In this document: positions 9,612 through 19,251 of the stretch, one piece after another
Layout of the letters: each line of letters begins with the position of its first letter
Position numbering within the stretch: position 1 is the first letter of the stretch
Assembly (NCBI RefSeq): GCF_001857945.1
Contig: NZ_CP017770.1
Location: 4,563,177 to 4,627,176, forward strand
Source: Paenibacillus crassostreae
GTDB lineage: Bacteria; Bacillota; Bacilli; Paenibacillales; Paenibacillaceae
Reading direction: 5' to 3'
Length of the DNA stretch: 64,000 bases
Position numbers and translations under genes: made by a program
The notes under the pieces: model-generated
The model's database searches: none
The model's input: only the letters and a program-made list of their open reading frames with translations
What the model was told of the DNA's origin: nothing

Positions 9612-12386
9612 ATGATGAAACAGTTTACTAAGTTCAAAACTAGAGTTATGAAGTCGACAATCGCATTATCTTTGGCATTCAGCCTACAGGTTGCTATAGG
9701 CTCTGAGCTACCCACTGTAATGGCCGAGGGACCGACAGACCCAGCGCCTTTCATCATGGCCAAAGTTGTGAATGAGAACGCAGGAAAGAAGATTCTATTT
9801 GATAATACTCATGGTCAGACGGCTGGAGCGGCAGATTGGGTGATTGATGGAGCTTTCTCAGATTTCGGAAATGCACTTGCCAATGAGGGTTATGATGTTC
9901 AAGAACTTCGTAAAACAACCGCCATTAGCTATGATGATTTAAAGGATTATGATGTTTTTGTCATCGCTGAAGCAAATGTTCCTTTCAAACAAAGTGAACA
10001 GGCTGCCATGGAGCAATATGTGAACAACGGAAATAGCATATTTTTCATTGGAGATCACTACAATGCTGATCGCAATAAGAACCGTTGGGATGGTTCAGAA
10101 TCTATGAATGGATATCGTCGTGGTGCTTGGGCAGATCCTACGCAAGGAATGAGTACAGAAGAGCGGAATTCAGACGCTATGCAAGATGTAGTGAGCTCAG
10201 ATTGGTTAGGAACGAACTTTGGTGTACGTTTCCGTTATAATGCATTAGGAAATATTACTGCGAATGACATCGTAGCTGCGGATCAATCATTCGGAATTAC
10301 AGAAGGTGTCTCGGCTGTTGCGATGCATGCTGGATCGACACTTGCTATAACAGATCCATCCAAAGCAAAGGGGATTGTATATCTTCCTGAGACGGATGAA
10401 GCATGGGGCAACGCCGTGGATCAAGGTGTATATAATGGTGGTGGTATTAATGAAGGGCCATATGTTGCAGTATCCAAAGTAGGTGCTGGAAAAGCAGCAT
10501 TTATTGGGGATTCTTCACCTGTTGAGGATGCTACTCCTAAATATAAACGCGAAGAAACAGGTACAACAAAAACAACCTATGATGGTTTTAAAGAACAAGA
10601 TGACGGAGTTCTACTTGTTAATATTATGAACTGGTTGGCGGAAGACGAAAGTTATACGAGTCTTGACCAAGTGGCTAATCTACAACTTGATCCGGTGACA
10701 GCATTACTTCCTATTGAAGTTCCGCAAACATCTACAGAACCTCAATTTGAACCATGGTCAGCTCCAGCAGCTGGATATAAGTGGTGGGATCGCTCGACTT
10801 TCAAAGCAGGATCTTATGGTGGACCAACAGCTAGCGCAAGTGCTTCTTACAGTTTTGTTCATCAAGCACAACTTCCAAATGCGGAACATTTCCAAATAAG
10901 AGTCGTTGCAGATAACCTTCCTGCAAATTCCACTGTTTCTGGGTTTAGTACAGGAATATACCTAGCGGGAGGTACACAAGTTGCTAAAGTTCAGAATGCG
11001 GATGGTACCTGGCCAACTGGATATGGTTATAGCACAACATTTAGTATGACATCAAATAGTAATGGTAGAGCGTATAAAGATCTTATTGTTCAATTAAAGC
11101 CTGCGACTACTGGTTCAGCCAATCTTCGACTTCGTCAAAATGGAAGTAATTTAATCACATCTGCTGTTCAAATTGCGGATGTACCATCAGAGACATTACC
11201 ACCTGAAGGAAATCCAATTCCTGATGCCATTACTGTTGCTGAAGCCCGCTCCTTATCAGAGGGTTCACTAGTGACCTTAGGAGGTGTAATTACAACTGAA
11301 CCTGGTGCCTTTGGTGGGCAGGCATTTTATCTTCAAGATGCTACTGGAGGAATTTATGTCTATCAAAGTCTAAGCGGGTTCCACCAAGGGGATACAATTA
11401 AGATAACTGCGCCACTCACCCTATATAACACGGAACTAGAGCTAACTAATCCGGTTACGTTGGAAAAGACGGGAACGTCTTCTCTACCCGATCCATCACA
11501 AGCATCCACAGTGAATGATGCGAATCAAGGACAATTGATTAAGCTTCAAAATGTGACTATTCATAATATTATCACTGCGAGTCCATCAGGGTCTTTTGAA
11601 TTTGATGCAGTTAATGGATCAATAAGTACCCATGTTCGAGTAGACACACGTACTGGGTTGAGTTTAACAGATTTCCCTTATGAAGAAGGAGAAATTGTTG
11701 ATATCAAGGGGATATCAGCCATCTTCAAAGGTGTCTATCAACTAAAACCTAGAGGAATAAGTGACTTTTCACTTTCACTCGAAGAGACTGCTCCGATTCT
11801 AGCAACGGATGTCCCAGGTAAACCGATTTTGTCAGATAATAACGGTCATGACACAGGTCTTCTGGATGGTGATTATACGATCACTATGAATTTATGGTGG
11901 GGGAACAATGGATCTGTATACAAGTTATATGAGAATGGTATTCTTATCGATACACAGAAGTTAAATGATTCATCCCCATCAGCACAAAGTGTAAAGACTG
12001 ATATTTCCGGCAAATCAAACGGTATCTACACCTATACTGCGGAATTGAGCAATGTCCATGGTACAGCTACAAGTGATCAACTAAACGTTGCAGTAACCGA
12101 TTCTTCACCGGGTAAGTCTGTACTGTCGCATGATAATTGGGATGGGGATGGCACATATAACCTCACGATGAATTTATGGTGGGGTACCAATGGGTCTGAG
12201 TATCGACTGTATGAGAATGGAACATTAATAGATACGAGGATTCTAAGCGAAGTTACACCCCATGCTCAAAATGTAGTGTCTGAGCTAACAGATAGAACAG
12301 TAGGAGAATATGAATATTACGCAGAGTTAATCAATGCTGCAGGTACAACTACAAGTGAAACGACTATAGTTCATGTTGATAAATAA
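9612..12386 (+). CDS. Large secreted multidomain protein with OB-fold and chitinase-type repeats
   Basis: 924 residues with a signal peptide (residues 1-~38). An N-terminal domain (about 50-345: KKILFDNTHGQTAGAADWV, YDVFVIAEANVPF, IFFIGDHYNADRN) resembles a glutamine-amidotransferase-like or DUF4350-type fold. A beta-rich region (~365-525) follows, then a YhcR-type OB-fold (~535-720, ITVAEARSLSEGSLVTLGGV, FYLQDATGGIYVYQ). Two tandem ~95-residue repeats end the protein; both contain MNLWWG.NGS.Y.LYENG, as in Paenibacillus chitinases, where such modules bind surfaces or substrate. It probably acts outside the cell on nucleic acid or polysaccharide; the catalytic role is unknown. A terminator follows at 12423. 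Confidence 0.8.
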   Translation: MMKQFTKFKTRVMKSTIALSLAFSLQVAIGSELPTVMAEGPTDPAPFIMAKVVNENAGKKILFDNTHGQTAGAADWVIDGAFSDFGNALANEGYDVQELRKTTAISYDDLKDYDVFVIAEANVPFKQSEQAAMEQYVNNGNSIFFIGDHYNADRNKNRWDGSESMNGYRRGAWADPTQGMSTEERNSDAMQDVVSSDWLGTNFGVRFRYNALGNITANDIVAADQSFGITEGVSAVAMHAGSTLAITDPSKAKGIVYLPETDEAWGNAVDQGVYNGGGINEGPYVAVSKVGAGKAAFIGDSSPVEDATPKYKREETGTTKTTYDGFKEQDDGVLLVNIMNWLAEDESYTSLDQVANLQLDPVTALLPIEVPQTSTEPQFEPWSAPAAGYKWWDRSTFKAGSYGGPTASASASYSFVHQAQLPNAEHFQIRVVADNLPANSTVSGFSTGIYLAGGTQVAKVQNADGTWPTGYGYSTTFSMTSNSNGRAYKDLIVQLKPATTGSANLRLRQNGSNLITSAVQIADVPSETLPPEGNPIPDAITVAEARSLSEGSLVTLGGVITTEPGAFGGQAFYLQDATGGIYVYQSLSGFHQGDTIKITAPLTLYNTELELTNPVTLEKTGTSSLPDPSQASTVNDANQGQLIKLQNVTIHNIITASPSGSFEFDAVNGSISTHVRVDTRTGLSLTDFPYEEGEIVDIKGISAIFKGVYQLKPRGISDFSLSLEETAPILATDVPGKPILSDNNGHDTGLLDGDYTITMNLWWGNNGSVYKLYENGILIDTQKLNDSSPSAQSVKTDISGKSNGIYTYTAELSNVHGTATSDQLNVAVTDSSPGKSVLSHDNWDGDGTYNLTMNLWWGTNGSEYRLYENGTLIDTRILSEVTPHAQNVVSELTDRTVGEYEYYAELINAAGTTTSETTIVHVDK

Positions 12387-12422
12387 ATAACGAATTATTG
12401 ATGTGGAGTATAGAATGGGGAC

Positions 12423-12460
12423 AAAAGCTGGAGTCGGCGTGATAGCGACTTCAGCTTTTT
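12423..12460 (+). terminator. Intrinsic terminator
   Basis: AAAAGCTGGAGTC / GACTTCAGCTTTTT stem ending in a T-run. Confidence 0.85.
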
Positions 12461-12547
12461 GATGTTATCTTTAAATTATAAATTGATTAATGAACCTTTT
12501 CCGAAACAATATTTCGATTTCGATGTGGAATGAATTAGGAGTGTGTC

Positions 12548-13225
12548 ATGATGAGAAAGTTATTAGTCGCAGACGATGATCACAATATTCGTATGTTATT
12601 AAGACATGTCTTAACTAAAGAAGGATTCCAAGTGATTGAAGCAAGTGATGGTAGAGATGCGACAGATAAAATGAAGGAAACGACGATTGATTTAGCCATT
12701 GTAGATGTCATGATGCCTCATATAGATGGACTAGAGTTGTGTGAATATATACGAAAGACCTATGATATCCCAATTATATTAGTGACTGCACGTCAACAGC
12801 TAAGTGATAAAGAGCAAGGTTATTTAAGAGGAACTGATGATTATGTAACAAAGCCCTTTGAACCAGAAGAGTTATTATTTCGAATTAATGCATTGTTTCG
12901 ACGGTATTCCATAGCTTCTCAGGATATCATTCGCTTGAATCGCCTAGTGATTGATCGCAAGAATTATGAAATAACCGATGGAGAACAAATACTTTTATTA
13001 CCAGTAAAAGAGTTCGAGCTATTAGCGCAATTGGCTAAATATCCGGGACGGTTATTTTCACGAGGAGAATTAATTGAGCTTGTATGGGGTGTCGATTATC
13101 AAGGTGATGATCGTACGGTAGATGTTCACATTAAGCGATTGCGTGAGCGATTTGTGGACTATCAGGATGATTTCAATATTCGAACAGTTCGGGGAATTGG
13201 GTATAAAGTCGAGGTATCAAAATGA
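12548..13225 (+). CDS. OmpR/PhoB-family response regulator
   Basis: 225 residues. The receiver domain (1-~118) has acidic DDD at 9-11, phospho-acceptor Asp53 in IVDVMMP, and a conserved Lys in YVTKPFEPEE. The winged-helix DNA-binding domain (~130-225) shows LLPVKEFELLAQLAKYPG, RGELIELVWG and RTVDVHIKRLRE. Its stop overlaps the start of the histidine kinase gene by 4 bases (ATGA), so the two are translationally coupled. The ABC exporter just downstream is the likely regulated target, as in BceRS/VraSR-like or CssRS-like modules. Confidence 0.95.
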   Translation: MMRKLLVADDDHNIRMLLRHVLTKEGFQVIEASDGRDATDKMKETTIDLAIVDVMMPHIDGLELCEYIRKTYDIPIILVTARQQLSDKEQGYLRGTDDYVTKPFEPEELLFRINALFRRYSIASQDIIRLNRLVIDRKNYEITDGEQILLLPVKEFELLAQLAKYPGRLFSRGELIELVWGVDYQGDDRTVDVHIKRLRERFVDYQDDFNIRTVRGIGYKVEVSK

Positions 13226-14604
13226 TGAAGTCACTTTATGTACGAATGTGTATTGTCTTTTGTTCAACTATTATAGTGAGTAGTGTGATCGGATTTCTGG
13301 CAACGAATATGTATTATCAAATCAAACTTAAGCCTGAAAATGACTTGAAATTAACTCAAATGGCGCTTCAATTAAAGGAATTTAATGAGTTCCATCCGGA
13401 GACAACAGAGGAATACCTAGAAAGCGTATCTTCTTTAGGTTATAAAATTTATATAACCAATGAACAGGGAGAGGAACAACAATACGGCCGACCTTTTAAC
13501 GAGATGAATTTGAACGAGGAAGTCCTGAAAAAGGTGCTAAGCGGAGAAGTATATCATGGAGTGGCGGAATTCCCGAGTAAGCTGTTTATTACGGGTTTTT
13601 TTAACAATGAGTTACGAAATAGCATAGGTGTGTCTATCCAAATTAATGATCAACCGTATGCATTGTTTATACGTCCAGATGCAGAAATACAATTTGGAGA
13701 GTTGCGTATCTTTATTGCGATGTTACTTGGAATTACACTAATGTTATGCTTAGGATTCGTAATGATAACATCACTCCATATTGTAAGACCTATTACACAC
13801 CTTACAATGGCTACTAAAAGGATTGTAAAAGGCCAATATGATATTAAATTGAATACGTGGCGACGGGATGAAATCGGTCAATTAGCTACACATTTTATGG
13901 AAATGAGCACAGAGTTAGAGCGGACGAATCGTTCAAGACAGGAATTTGTAGCAAATGTATCTCATGAAATTGAATCTCCGCTTACCTCTATTCAGGGATT
14001 TGCACATACCCTTAAGGAACAATCATTATCTGATGAGCAACAATATCGCTACCTTTCTATTATTGAAGAGGAAAGTCAACGTCTATCCTTGTTAAGTAAA
14101 CAATTACTTACTTTGTCAACATTAGATTACGACGATAATCCACTACAAATAATAGCCTTTGAACTACGATCTCAAATTCGGCAAGTTATTCAAATGATGG
14201 AGTGGAAACTGACAGAGAAAAATTTGGCACTTCGGTTGAACTTGCCAGCGGATATAACCATTCATGGTGATGCGAATATGCTTTACCAGGTGTGGGTGAA
14301 TCTCATATCAAATGCGATTAAATATACTCCTGAAGGTGGGAATATTCTCATAGCTGCGAAACTTGAAGGTGGACATTGTTTAATTACGGTTTCTGATTCA
14401 GGTGAAGGAATAGCTGAAGAAGAACTACCTATGATCTTTGATCGGTTCTATAAAGTAGATCTTGCAAGGACGCGAGAAACTCATAGCACTGGATTAGGTC
14501 TATCGATTGTTCAAAAAATTATTCAATCACATAAGGGAACGATTGACGTCACAAGTACGGTTGGAGAGGGAACGATTTTCACAATCACTCTACCTTATTT
14601 GTAA
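13222..14604 (+). CDS. Sensor histidine kinase
   Basis: 460-residue membrane sensor that phosphorylates the preceding regulator. There are two membrane helices (~9-30 and ~160-185) around an extracellular sensor of ~130 residues, then a HAMP domain (VRPITHLTMATKRIVKGQY). The HisKA H-box FVANVSHEIESPLTSIQGF has His ~248 followed by E-I-E-S-P, where E-L-R-T-P is more usual. The HATPase domain shows N-box NLISNAIKYTP, G1 DSGEGIAEEE and G2 STGLGLSIVQKI. The signal is unknown; the adjacent exporter suggests cell-envelope stress. Confidence 0.94.
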   Translation: MMKSLYVRMCIVFCSTIIVSSVIGFLATNMYYQIKLKPENDLKLTQMALQLKEFNEFHPETTEEYLESVSSLGYKIYITNEQGEEQQYGRPFNEMNLNEEVLKKVLSGEVYHGVAEFPSKLFITGFFNNELRNSIGVSIQINDQPYALFIRPDAEIQFGELRIFIAMLLGITLMLCLGFVMITSLHIVRPITHLTMATKRIVKGQYDIKLNTWRRDEIGQLATHFMEMSTELERTNRSRQEFVANVSHEIESPLTSIQGFAHTLKEQSLSDEQQYRYLSIIEEESQRLSLLSKQLLTLSTLDYDDNPLQIIAFELRSQIRQVIQMMEWKLTEKNLALRLNLPADITIHGDANMLYQVWVNLISNAIKYTPEGGNILIAAKLEGGHCLITVSDSGEGIAEEELPMIFDRFYKVDLARTRETHSTGLGLSIVQKIIQSHKGTIDVTSTVGEGTIFTITLPYL

Positions 14605-14673
14605 TTTGTTATTCATTCTCTGTTCACATTCTTCTTCTACACTGTATCTATACAGATTAGAAGGAGTGATACC

Positions 14674-15783
14674 ATGTTTCTAGCATTAAGAGAATTGCGC
14701 CATTCGAAAGCAAGATACACACTGATTGTGGTCATCATGTTGTTGGTCTCGTTTCTTGTTTTATTCGTAACGGGTTTGGCGAAAGGCTTAGCATATGCAA
14801 ATGTATCAGCTGTTGAGAATATGCCAGCGAATTATTTCATTGTTCAAGGTGACGCTGATCATAAATTCAGACGTTCCCAGTTGAATGAATCAGATTTACA
14901 GGATGTCCGTTCCATTGTTGGTAACGATAATGCTACACCATTAAGTATTCAAATGAGTACGATTACGGCCACAGACCTTGATGTAAAGGCGGATATAACT
15001 TTTTTTGCAGTCGATATGTCTGGAATGATTGCACCATCGGTAGTTCAAGGTGACATGATTACGAATGATATGCAAGGAAATGTCATCGTAGATCGGAAGC
15101 TGGAAGAGTCCGGTATAGAAATTGGAAGTATTATTCGTGATCAACAGACTGGAATGGATTGGAACGTTGTTGGTTTCGTTGAAGATAATTCATACAGCCA
15201 TACTCCCGTCGTATATATGAATGATCAAGATTGGCAGGAAATGAACTTAGGTAGGGGTCAGAAAGATAACTCTGCATTAATCAATACGATTGCTGTTCAG
15301 GCAACAGAAATCCAAGTGTCAAGCTTACAGGATAAGTTAGATGGACTTGATATCATCACACAAAAAGAAGCAATATCCAGTATTCCTGGGTATGCTGAGG
15401 AACAAAGTTCATTACTTATGATGATTGTCTTTTTATTTGTAATTGCTGCAGTTGTACTAGCGGTCTTCTTCTATGTTATTACGATTCAGAAGACTAGTCA
15501 GTTCGGGATTTTAAAGGCGATAGGGACCAAAACATCTTATTTAGCGTGGAGTGTAATTGGACAGGTATTTATTCTATCGGTTATCAGTATAGCTATAAGC
15601 CTAATGTTGACAGGTGGTATGTCTACAATTCTACCCGAGTCATTACCTTTCCGGTTGAATATTTCTACAATGATCCTTACTAGTGTTTTATTTGTAGGAA
15701 TGTCGCTGATTGGATCACTTATATCTGTATTAAGGGTAGCTAAAGTGGATGCATTAGAAGCCATTGGGAGGGTTGGAGCATGA
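14674..15783 (+). CDS. ABC transporter permease, MacB/FtsX type
   Basis: 369 residues. There is an N-terminal membrane helix (MLLVSFLVLFVTGL), a ~215-residue extracytoplasmic MacB-type core domain, and three C-terminal helices forming an FtsX domain (IVFLFVIAAVVLAVFFYVIT, FGILKAIGTKTSYLAWSVIGQ). It overlaps the following ATPase gene by 4 bases, so the pair forms an exporter of the HrtAB/MacB type moving a hydrophobic toxin, peptide or heme out of the membrane. The 69-bp gap after the kinase gene may hold its own promoter. Confidence 0.92.
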   Translation: MFLALRELRHSKARYTLIVVIMLLVSFLVLFVTGLAKGLAYANVSAVENMPANYFIVQGDADHKFRRSQLNESDLQDVRSIVGNDNATPLSIQMSTITATDLDVKADITFFAVDMSGMIAPSVVQGDMITNDMQGNVIVDRKLEESGIEIGSIIRDQQTGMDWNVVGFVEDNSYSHTPVVYMNDQDWQEMNLGRGQKDNSALINTIAVQATEIQVSSLQDKLDGLDIITQKEAISSIPGYAEEQSSLLMMIVFLFVIAAVVLAVFFYVITIQKTSQFGILKAIGTKTSYLAWSVIGQVFILSVISIAISLMLTGGMSTILPESLPFRLNISTMILTSVLFVGMSLIGSLISVLRVAKVDALEAIGRVGA

Positions 15784-16457
15784 CAACTAAATTAACAATG
15801 ACAGAAGTAACAAAGACTTATGGTGATGGTGACTCTACAAGTACCGTTCTGAATAAACTGAATTTACAGGTGAAGGAAGGTGAATTCGTTGCCGTTCTCG
15901 GACCTTCTGGCTCGGGTAAAAGTACGTTTCTATCAACTGCAGGAGCACTTCTGAGTCCGACTAGCGGTGACATTCTCATCGATGGTGAATCTCTCTTAAC
16001 GAAAGATAAAATGGAACTCACGCAATTTAGATTAGAAAAAATAGGGTTTATGTTTCAGAATGCTCAGCTAATCCCCTATATGAAGGTTGAAGAGCAGTTA
16101 CTATATGTAGCTAAAATTGCGAAGCAAAAATCCAGTGAAGCTAAGAAGCGCTCTTCCTATCTACTGAAACGTCTTGGGATCTGGGAACGTCGAAATCATT
16201 ACCCTGAAAAGCTATCTGGTGGTGAGAAGCAACGTGTAGCTATTGCACGAGCATGGATGAATAATCCAGCTATATTGTTTGCAGATGAACCTACGGCAAG
16301 TCTTGATTTCAATCGTGGCAAGGAAGTAGTACAAATGTTAGCTGAGGAAGTGAAAAGAGAAGGGAAAGCGGCTGTTATGGTAACACATGATGAGCGAATG
16401 TTGGGATGGTGTGATCGTGTCCTTTATTTACAGGATGGGATTCTCGTGGAGAAATAA
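15780..16457 (+). CDS. ABC transporter ATP-binding protein (LolD/MacB type)
   Basis: 225 residues, partner of the preceding permease. Walker A is GPSGSGKST, with FMFQNAQLIPYM (Q-loop), signature LSGGEKQRVAIARAW, Walker B ILFADEPTASLD and H-loop VMVTHDER. It is cytoplasmic and coupled by an ATGA overlap to the permease. Confidence 0.95.
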   Translation: MTTKLTMTEVTKTYGDGDSTSTVLNKLNLQVKEGEFVAVLGPSGSGKSTFLSTAGALLSPTSGDILIDGESLLTKDKMELTQFRLEKIGFMFQNAQLIPYMKVEEQLLYVAKIAKQKSSEAKKRSSYLLKRLGIWERRNHYPEKLSGGEKQRVAIARAWMNNPAILFADEPTASLDFNRGKEVVQMLAEEVKREGKAAVMVTHDERMLGWCDRVLYLQDGILVEK

Positions 16458-16538
16458 GTTAGATTGGGTATTGATGCCGTATATATTCCGTGGTACGCTT
16501 CAATTACTGGACATGCTTCGCAGAGGAGGAGTTTATTG

Positions 16539-17021
16539 ATGACGCTAACGATTAGGCAACGAATTGAGCAAATGGAGAAGGAAGAACTAGAATTACAATT
16601 TAATTCTTTTACGAATGATACGGCATTGCAATTAGGACTAGCGATTGTAGAAGAAGCGAGACTAACTGGGAAAAGAATTACCGTAGATATTACCGTATCG
16701 GGGCAACGACTATTCTTACATGCTATGGAGGGAACCGTAGCTGAGAACGAAGATTGGATACGGCGGAAGAATAATGTAGTCAACCATTTCGGTTGGAGTT
16801 CATGGCATAAAGCTCTAGAAATGCAGAATGAAGGCACAACGTTAGAGGAACGTTACGGGTTGCCGTTTATAGATTATGTAGGTGCCGGTGGTGGATTTCC
16901 ACTTGTACAAAAAGATAAAGGTCGCATTGGAACAGTTACTGTCTCTGGGTTGCCGGATCAAGAGGATCATGATCTACTAATTTCAGCATTACGTCGATTT
17001 TTATCTCCGATAACAAAATAG
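16539..17021 (+). CDS. UPF0303 / heme-degrading-domain protein
   Basis: ~160 residues of the UPF0303 family (related to yeast YBR137W and the HbpS/GlcG fold). Conserved stretches include VDITVSGQRLFLHAMEGT, NDWIRRKNNVV-like DWIRRKNNVVNHFG, and YVGAGGGFPLV near the C-terminus. ATG 16539 is chosen because AGGAGGAG lies at about 16523-16531; upstream in-frame codons are unlikely to be translated. The biochemical role of this family is not settled; heme binding or degradation is reported for relatives. It is followed by a terminator. Confidence 0.85.
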   Translation: MTLTIRQRIEQMEKEELELQFNSFTNDTALQLGLAIVEEARLTGKRITVDITVSGQRLFLHAMEGTVAENEDWIRRKNNVVNHFGWSSWHKALEMQNEGTTLEERYGLPFIDYVGAGGGFPLVQKDKGRIGTVTVSGLPDQEDHDLLISALRRFLSPITK

Positions 17022-17038
17022 TGATACATCACTAAATC

Positions 17039-17069
17039 ACCTTTAACTCTGTTGAGTTGAAGGTTTTTT
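17039..17069 (+). terminator. Intrinsic terminator
   Basis: ACCTTTAACTC / GAGTTGAAGGT hairpin with a TTTTTT tail. Confidence 0.8.
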
Positions 17070-17153
17070 GGCTTCATGTTACGATAAATAGGTATGGGAG
17101 ACTATTCCTTATGATGATTAAAAAACCACTAAGAAGTTGAGGTGACTTGTTCA

Positions 17154-17657
17154 ATGAAAGAAGGATTAGCGGAAGCACTAAATAAACAGATGAATTTTGA
17201 ATTTTATTCAGCACATGTCTATCTCGCAATGGCTGCATATTGCTCAGGTGAAAGTCTAGATGGATTTGCCAATTTTTTTATCATTCAAGCTGAAGAAGAA
17301 CGGTTCCATGGAATGAAGATATATAAATTCCTCAATGATCGTAGACAACGTGCTACGCTCGAAGCATTACCAGAACCGAAGAATGAATATTCTTCGATTC
17401 TCGATGTATTCGAACATGGTTATGCTCATGAACAACAGAACACGCAGAGATTCTATGATTTGGCGGATTTAGCTACTTCTGAGCGCGAACATGCGACCAT
17501 TTACTTCCTGAAATGGTTTATTGATGAACAGGTTGAAGAAGAATCACTCTTTGATAACATCATTCAGAAGTTGAAACGTATTGAGAAAGACAGCAACGCT
17601 TTCTATATGTTGGATGCAGAATTTGCTGCTCGTTCATTTACCCCACCTGCAGAATAG
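17154..17657 (+). CDS. ftnA: Ferritin
   Basis: ~167-residue four-helix-bundle ferritin that oxidises Fe(II) and stores Fe(III) in a 24-mer shell. Ferroxidase-site residues are visible in MNFEFYSAHVYLAMA, QAEEERFHGMKIYKF (Glu/His ligands) and DEQVEEE. ATG 17154 is chosen because GAGGTG at 17140-17145 is 8 bases upstream; the GTG at 17142 lies within that site. It is flanked by terminators, so it is monocistronic. Confidence 0.94.
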   Translation: MKEGLAEALNKQMNFEFYSAHVYLAMAAYCSGESLDGFANFFIIQAEEERFHGMKIYKFLNDRRQRATLEALPEPKNEYSSILDVFEHGYAHEQQNTQRFYDLADLATSEREHATIYFLKWFIDEQVEEESLFDNIIQKLKRIEKDSNAFYMLDAEFAARSFTPPAE

Positions 17658-17685
17658 AAGAAGTAATCCTATGTAGGAACTAGAA

Positions 17686-17727
17686 AGAGCTCCCCGGTAT
17701 GGAACTGTACTGTGGGAGCCTTTTCTT
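17686..17727 (+). terminator. Probable terminator after ferritin
   Basis: GAGCTCCC / GGGAGCCTTTTC arms separated by a ~20-base loop. It is imperfect but followed by T-rich sequence. Confidence 0.5.
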
Positions 17728-17778
17728 CGATATAAAGAAGAAAGACTTAACAAGAAAATACAAAGGGGAAATAGGATC

Positions 17779-18030
17779 GTGACGGAAGAAAATGCCCTTC
17801 ATGCCATTATCGCAATTACTGGAGTTCCAGCAGAATTATTAGTATTAGATGCTCAAAGTGATGATGTATGTTATGTGTATGTATCTACATTTTCAAAGAA
17901 GACATACTATGTTGAATCAAGTGTAAAAGTGAATAGATATACATTAGAAGAAATGAATAATTTGAAAGTGATCGGGGAGCATGATGGGTTAAGTGTCTAT
18001 GAAATGATTCCTTGGTGGCAAGGATTATAA
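17779..18030 (+). CDS. Conserved small protein, unknown
   Basis: 83 residues starting at GTG 17779 after AAGGGGAAATAGG. It is acidic and soluble with no membrane segment. It lies 15 bases upstream of the luciferase-like oxidoreductase gene, probably in one transcript. No family is recognised. Confidence 0.7.
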   Translation: MTEENALHAIIAITGVPAELLVLDAQSDDVCYVYVSTFSKKTYYVESSVKVNRYTLEEMNNLKVIGEHDGLSVYEMIPWWQGL

Positions 18031-18045
18031 TCAGGAGGAAAAGAC

Positions 18046-19119
18046 ATGCAGGAGATTACATCATCGAACAATAAAGGGTTTGAAATTGGAATTTATACAT
18101 TAGGGGATATCACACCCGATCCATATACAGGAAAATCGATTAGTAGCCAACAACGACTTCAAGAGATATTGAAAGCGTCAGTGTTAGCTGATGAAGCTGG
18201 ATTGGATATTATCGGAATTGGTGAGCATCACCGTCTGGATTATGCCGTCTCGGCGACCGCTGTTGTCTTATCTTCCATTGCCCAAATAACGAAGAGAATT
18301 AAACTAACGAGTGCTACAACGGTCCTAAGCACGATTGATCCTGTCCGTTTGTTTGAGGAATTTGCAACATTGGATTTACTCTCAAATGGACGAGCTGAAA
18401 TTATTGCTGGGCGAGGAGCGTTCTTGGAATCATTTCCCCTCTTTGGTTATGACCTAGACGATTATGATGAATTATTCAACGAGAATTATGAGTTATTTCA
18501 ACAGTTAAGCTTAAATGACAAATTATCATGGCAGGGTCAGTATCGATCTCCCATAAATGATGTGGATATTTCACCACGACCTATTCAAGAGAAGATACCC
18601 ATGTGGATAGGCGTTGGGGGTACACTTGAAAGTGCAGAACGAGCAGGGAGATTGGGTACAGGTATGGCTATGGCTATTCTAGGTGGAGATCCGAGCCGCT
18701 TTAAACCGTTAGTAGAAGCTTATCGTTCTGCAGGAATCCGTGCGGGTCATAATATGAACACACTAAAGGTGGGCGTAACAGGCCATTGTTACATATCAAC
18801 AACTACGCAGCAAGCTAAAGATGAATATTACCCTTATTATTCGAATTATCGAAAATATGTAGATCATCAGCTCGGCAAGGACTTAACTAAGATATCTCGT
18901 GCAGAGTTCGATCAAATGGCTAACCCAGATACAGCATTATTCGTAGGAAGCCCACAACAAGTAGTTGAGAAAATATTGCAACAATATGAGTTATTCGGAC
19001 ATCAACGTTTCATGGCACAGCTTGATATTGGTGGTATACCCTATGATCAAGTTGCTAGAAACATCGAATTCCTGGCAACAGAAATTGCTCCTAGGGTACG
19101 GCGAGCAATAAGCCAATAA
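18046..19119 (+). CDS. LLM-class flavin-dependent oxidoreductase
   Basis: 357-residue bacterial-luciferase-like monooxygenase using reduced FMN or F420. Motifs include EIGIYTLGDITPD, GIGEHHRLDYAVSA, LTSATTVLSTIDPVRLFEEFATLD, NGRAEIIAGRGA and PMWIGVGGT. AGGAGG (18032-18037) precedes ATG 18046. The closest described subgroup is often annotated as Atu2307/SP_0267-type; the substrate is unknown. Confidence 0.92.
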   Translation: MQEITSSNNKGFEIGIYTLGDITPDPYTGKSISSQQRLQEILKASVLADEAGLDIIGIGEHHRLDYAVSATAVVLSSIAQITKRIKLTSATTVLSTIDPVRLFEEFATLDLLSNGRAEIIAGRGAFLESFPLFGYDLDDYDELFNENYELFQQLSLNDKLSWQGQYRSPINDVDISPRPIQEKIPMWIGVGGTLESAERAGRLGTGMAMAILGGDPSRFKPLVEAYRSAGIRAGHNMNTLKVGVTGHCYISTTTQQAKDEYYPYYSNYRKYVDHQLGKDLTKISRAEFDQMANPDTALFVGSPQQVVEKILQQYELFGHQRFMAQLDIGGIPYDQVARNIEFLATEIAPRVRRAISQ

Positions 19120-19251
19120 TTAGCAAAATTGATTCACGTATACTTCACAGATATAATAGAGTTAAATCGTGTATAGTTATTTAGAACTAGTAATCATGAT
19201 TACTGAAGTAACGAAATCATAGTTGAGCCCATAAGGAGAGTATAAGTAGAT

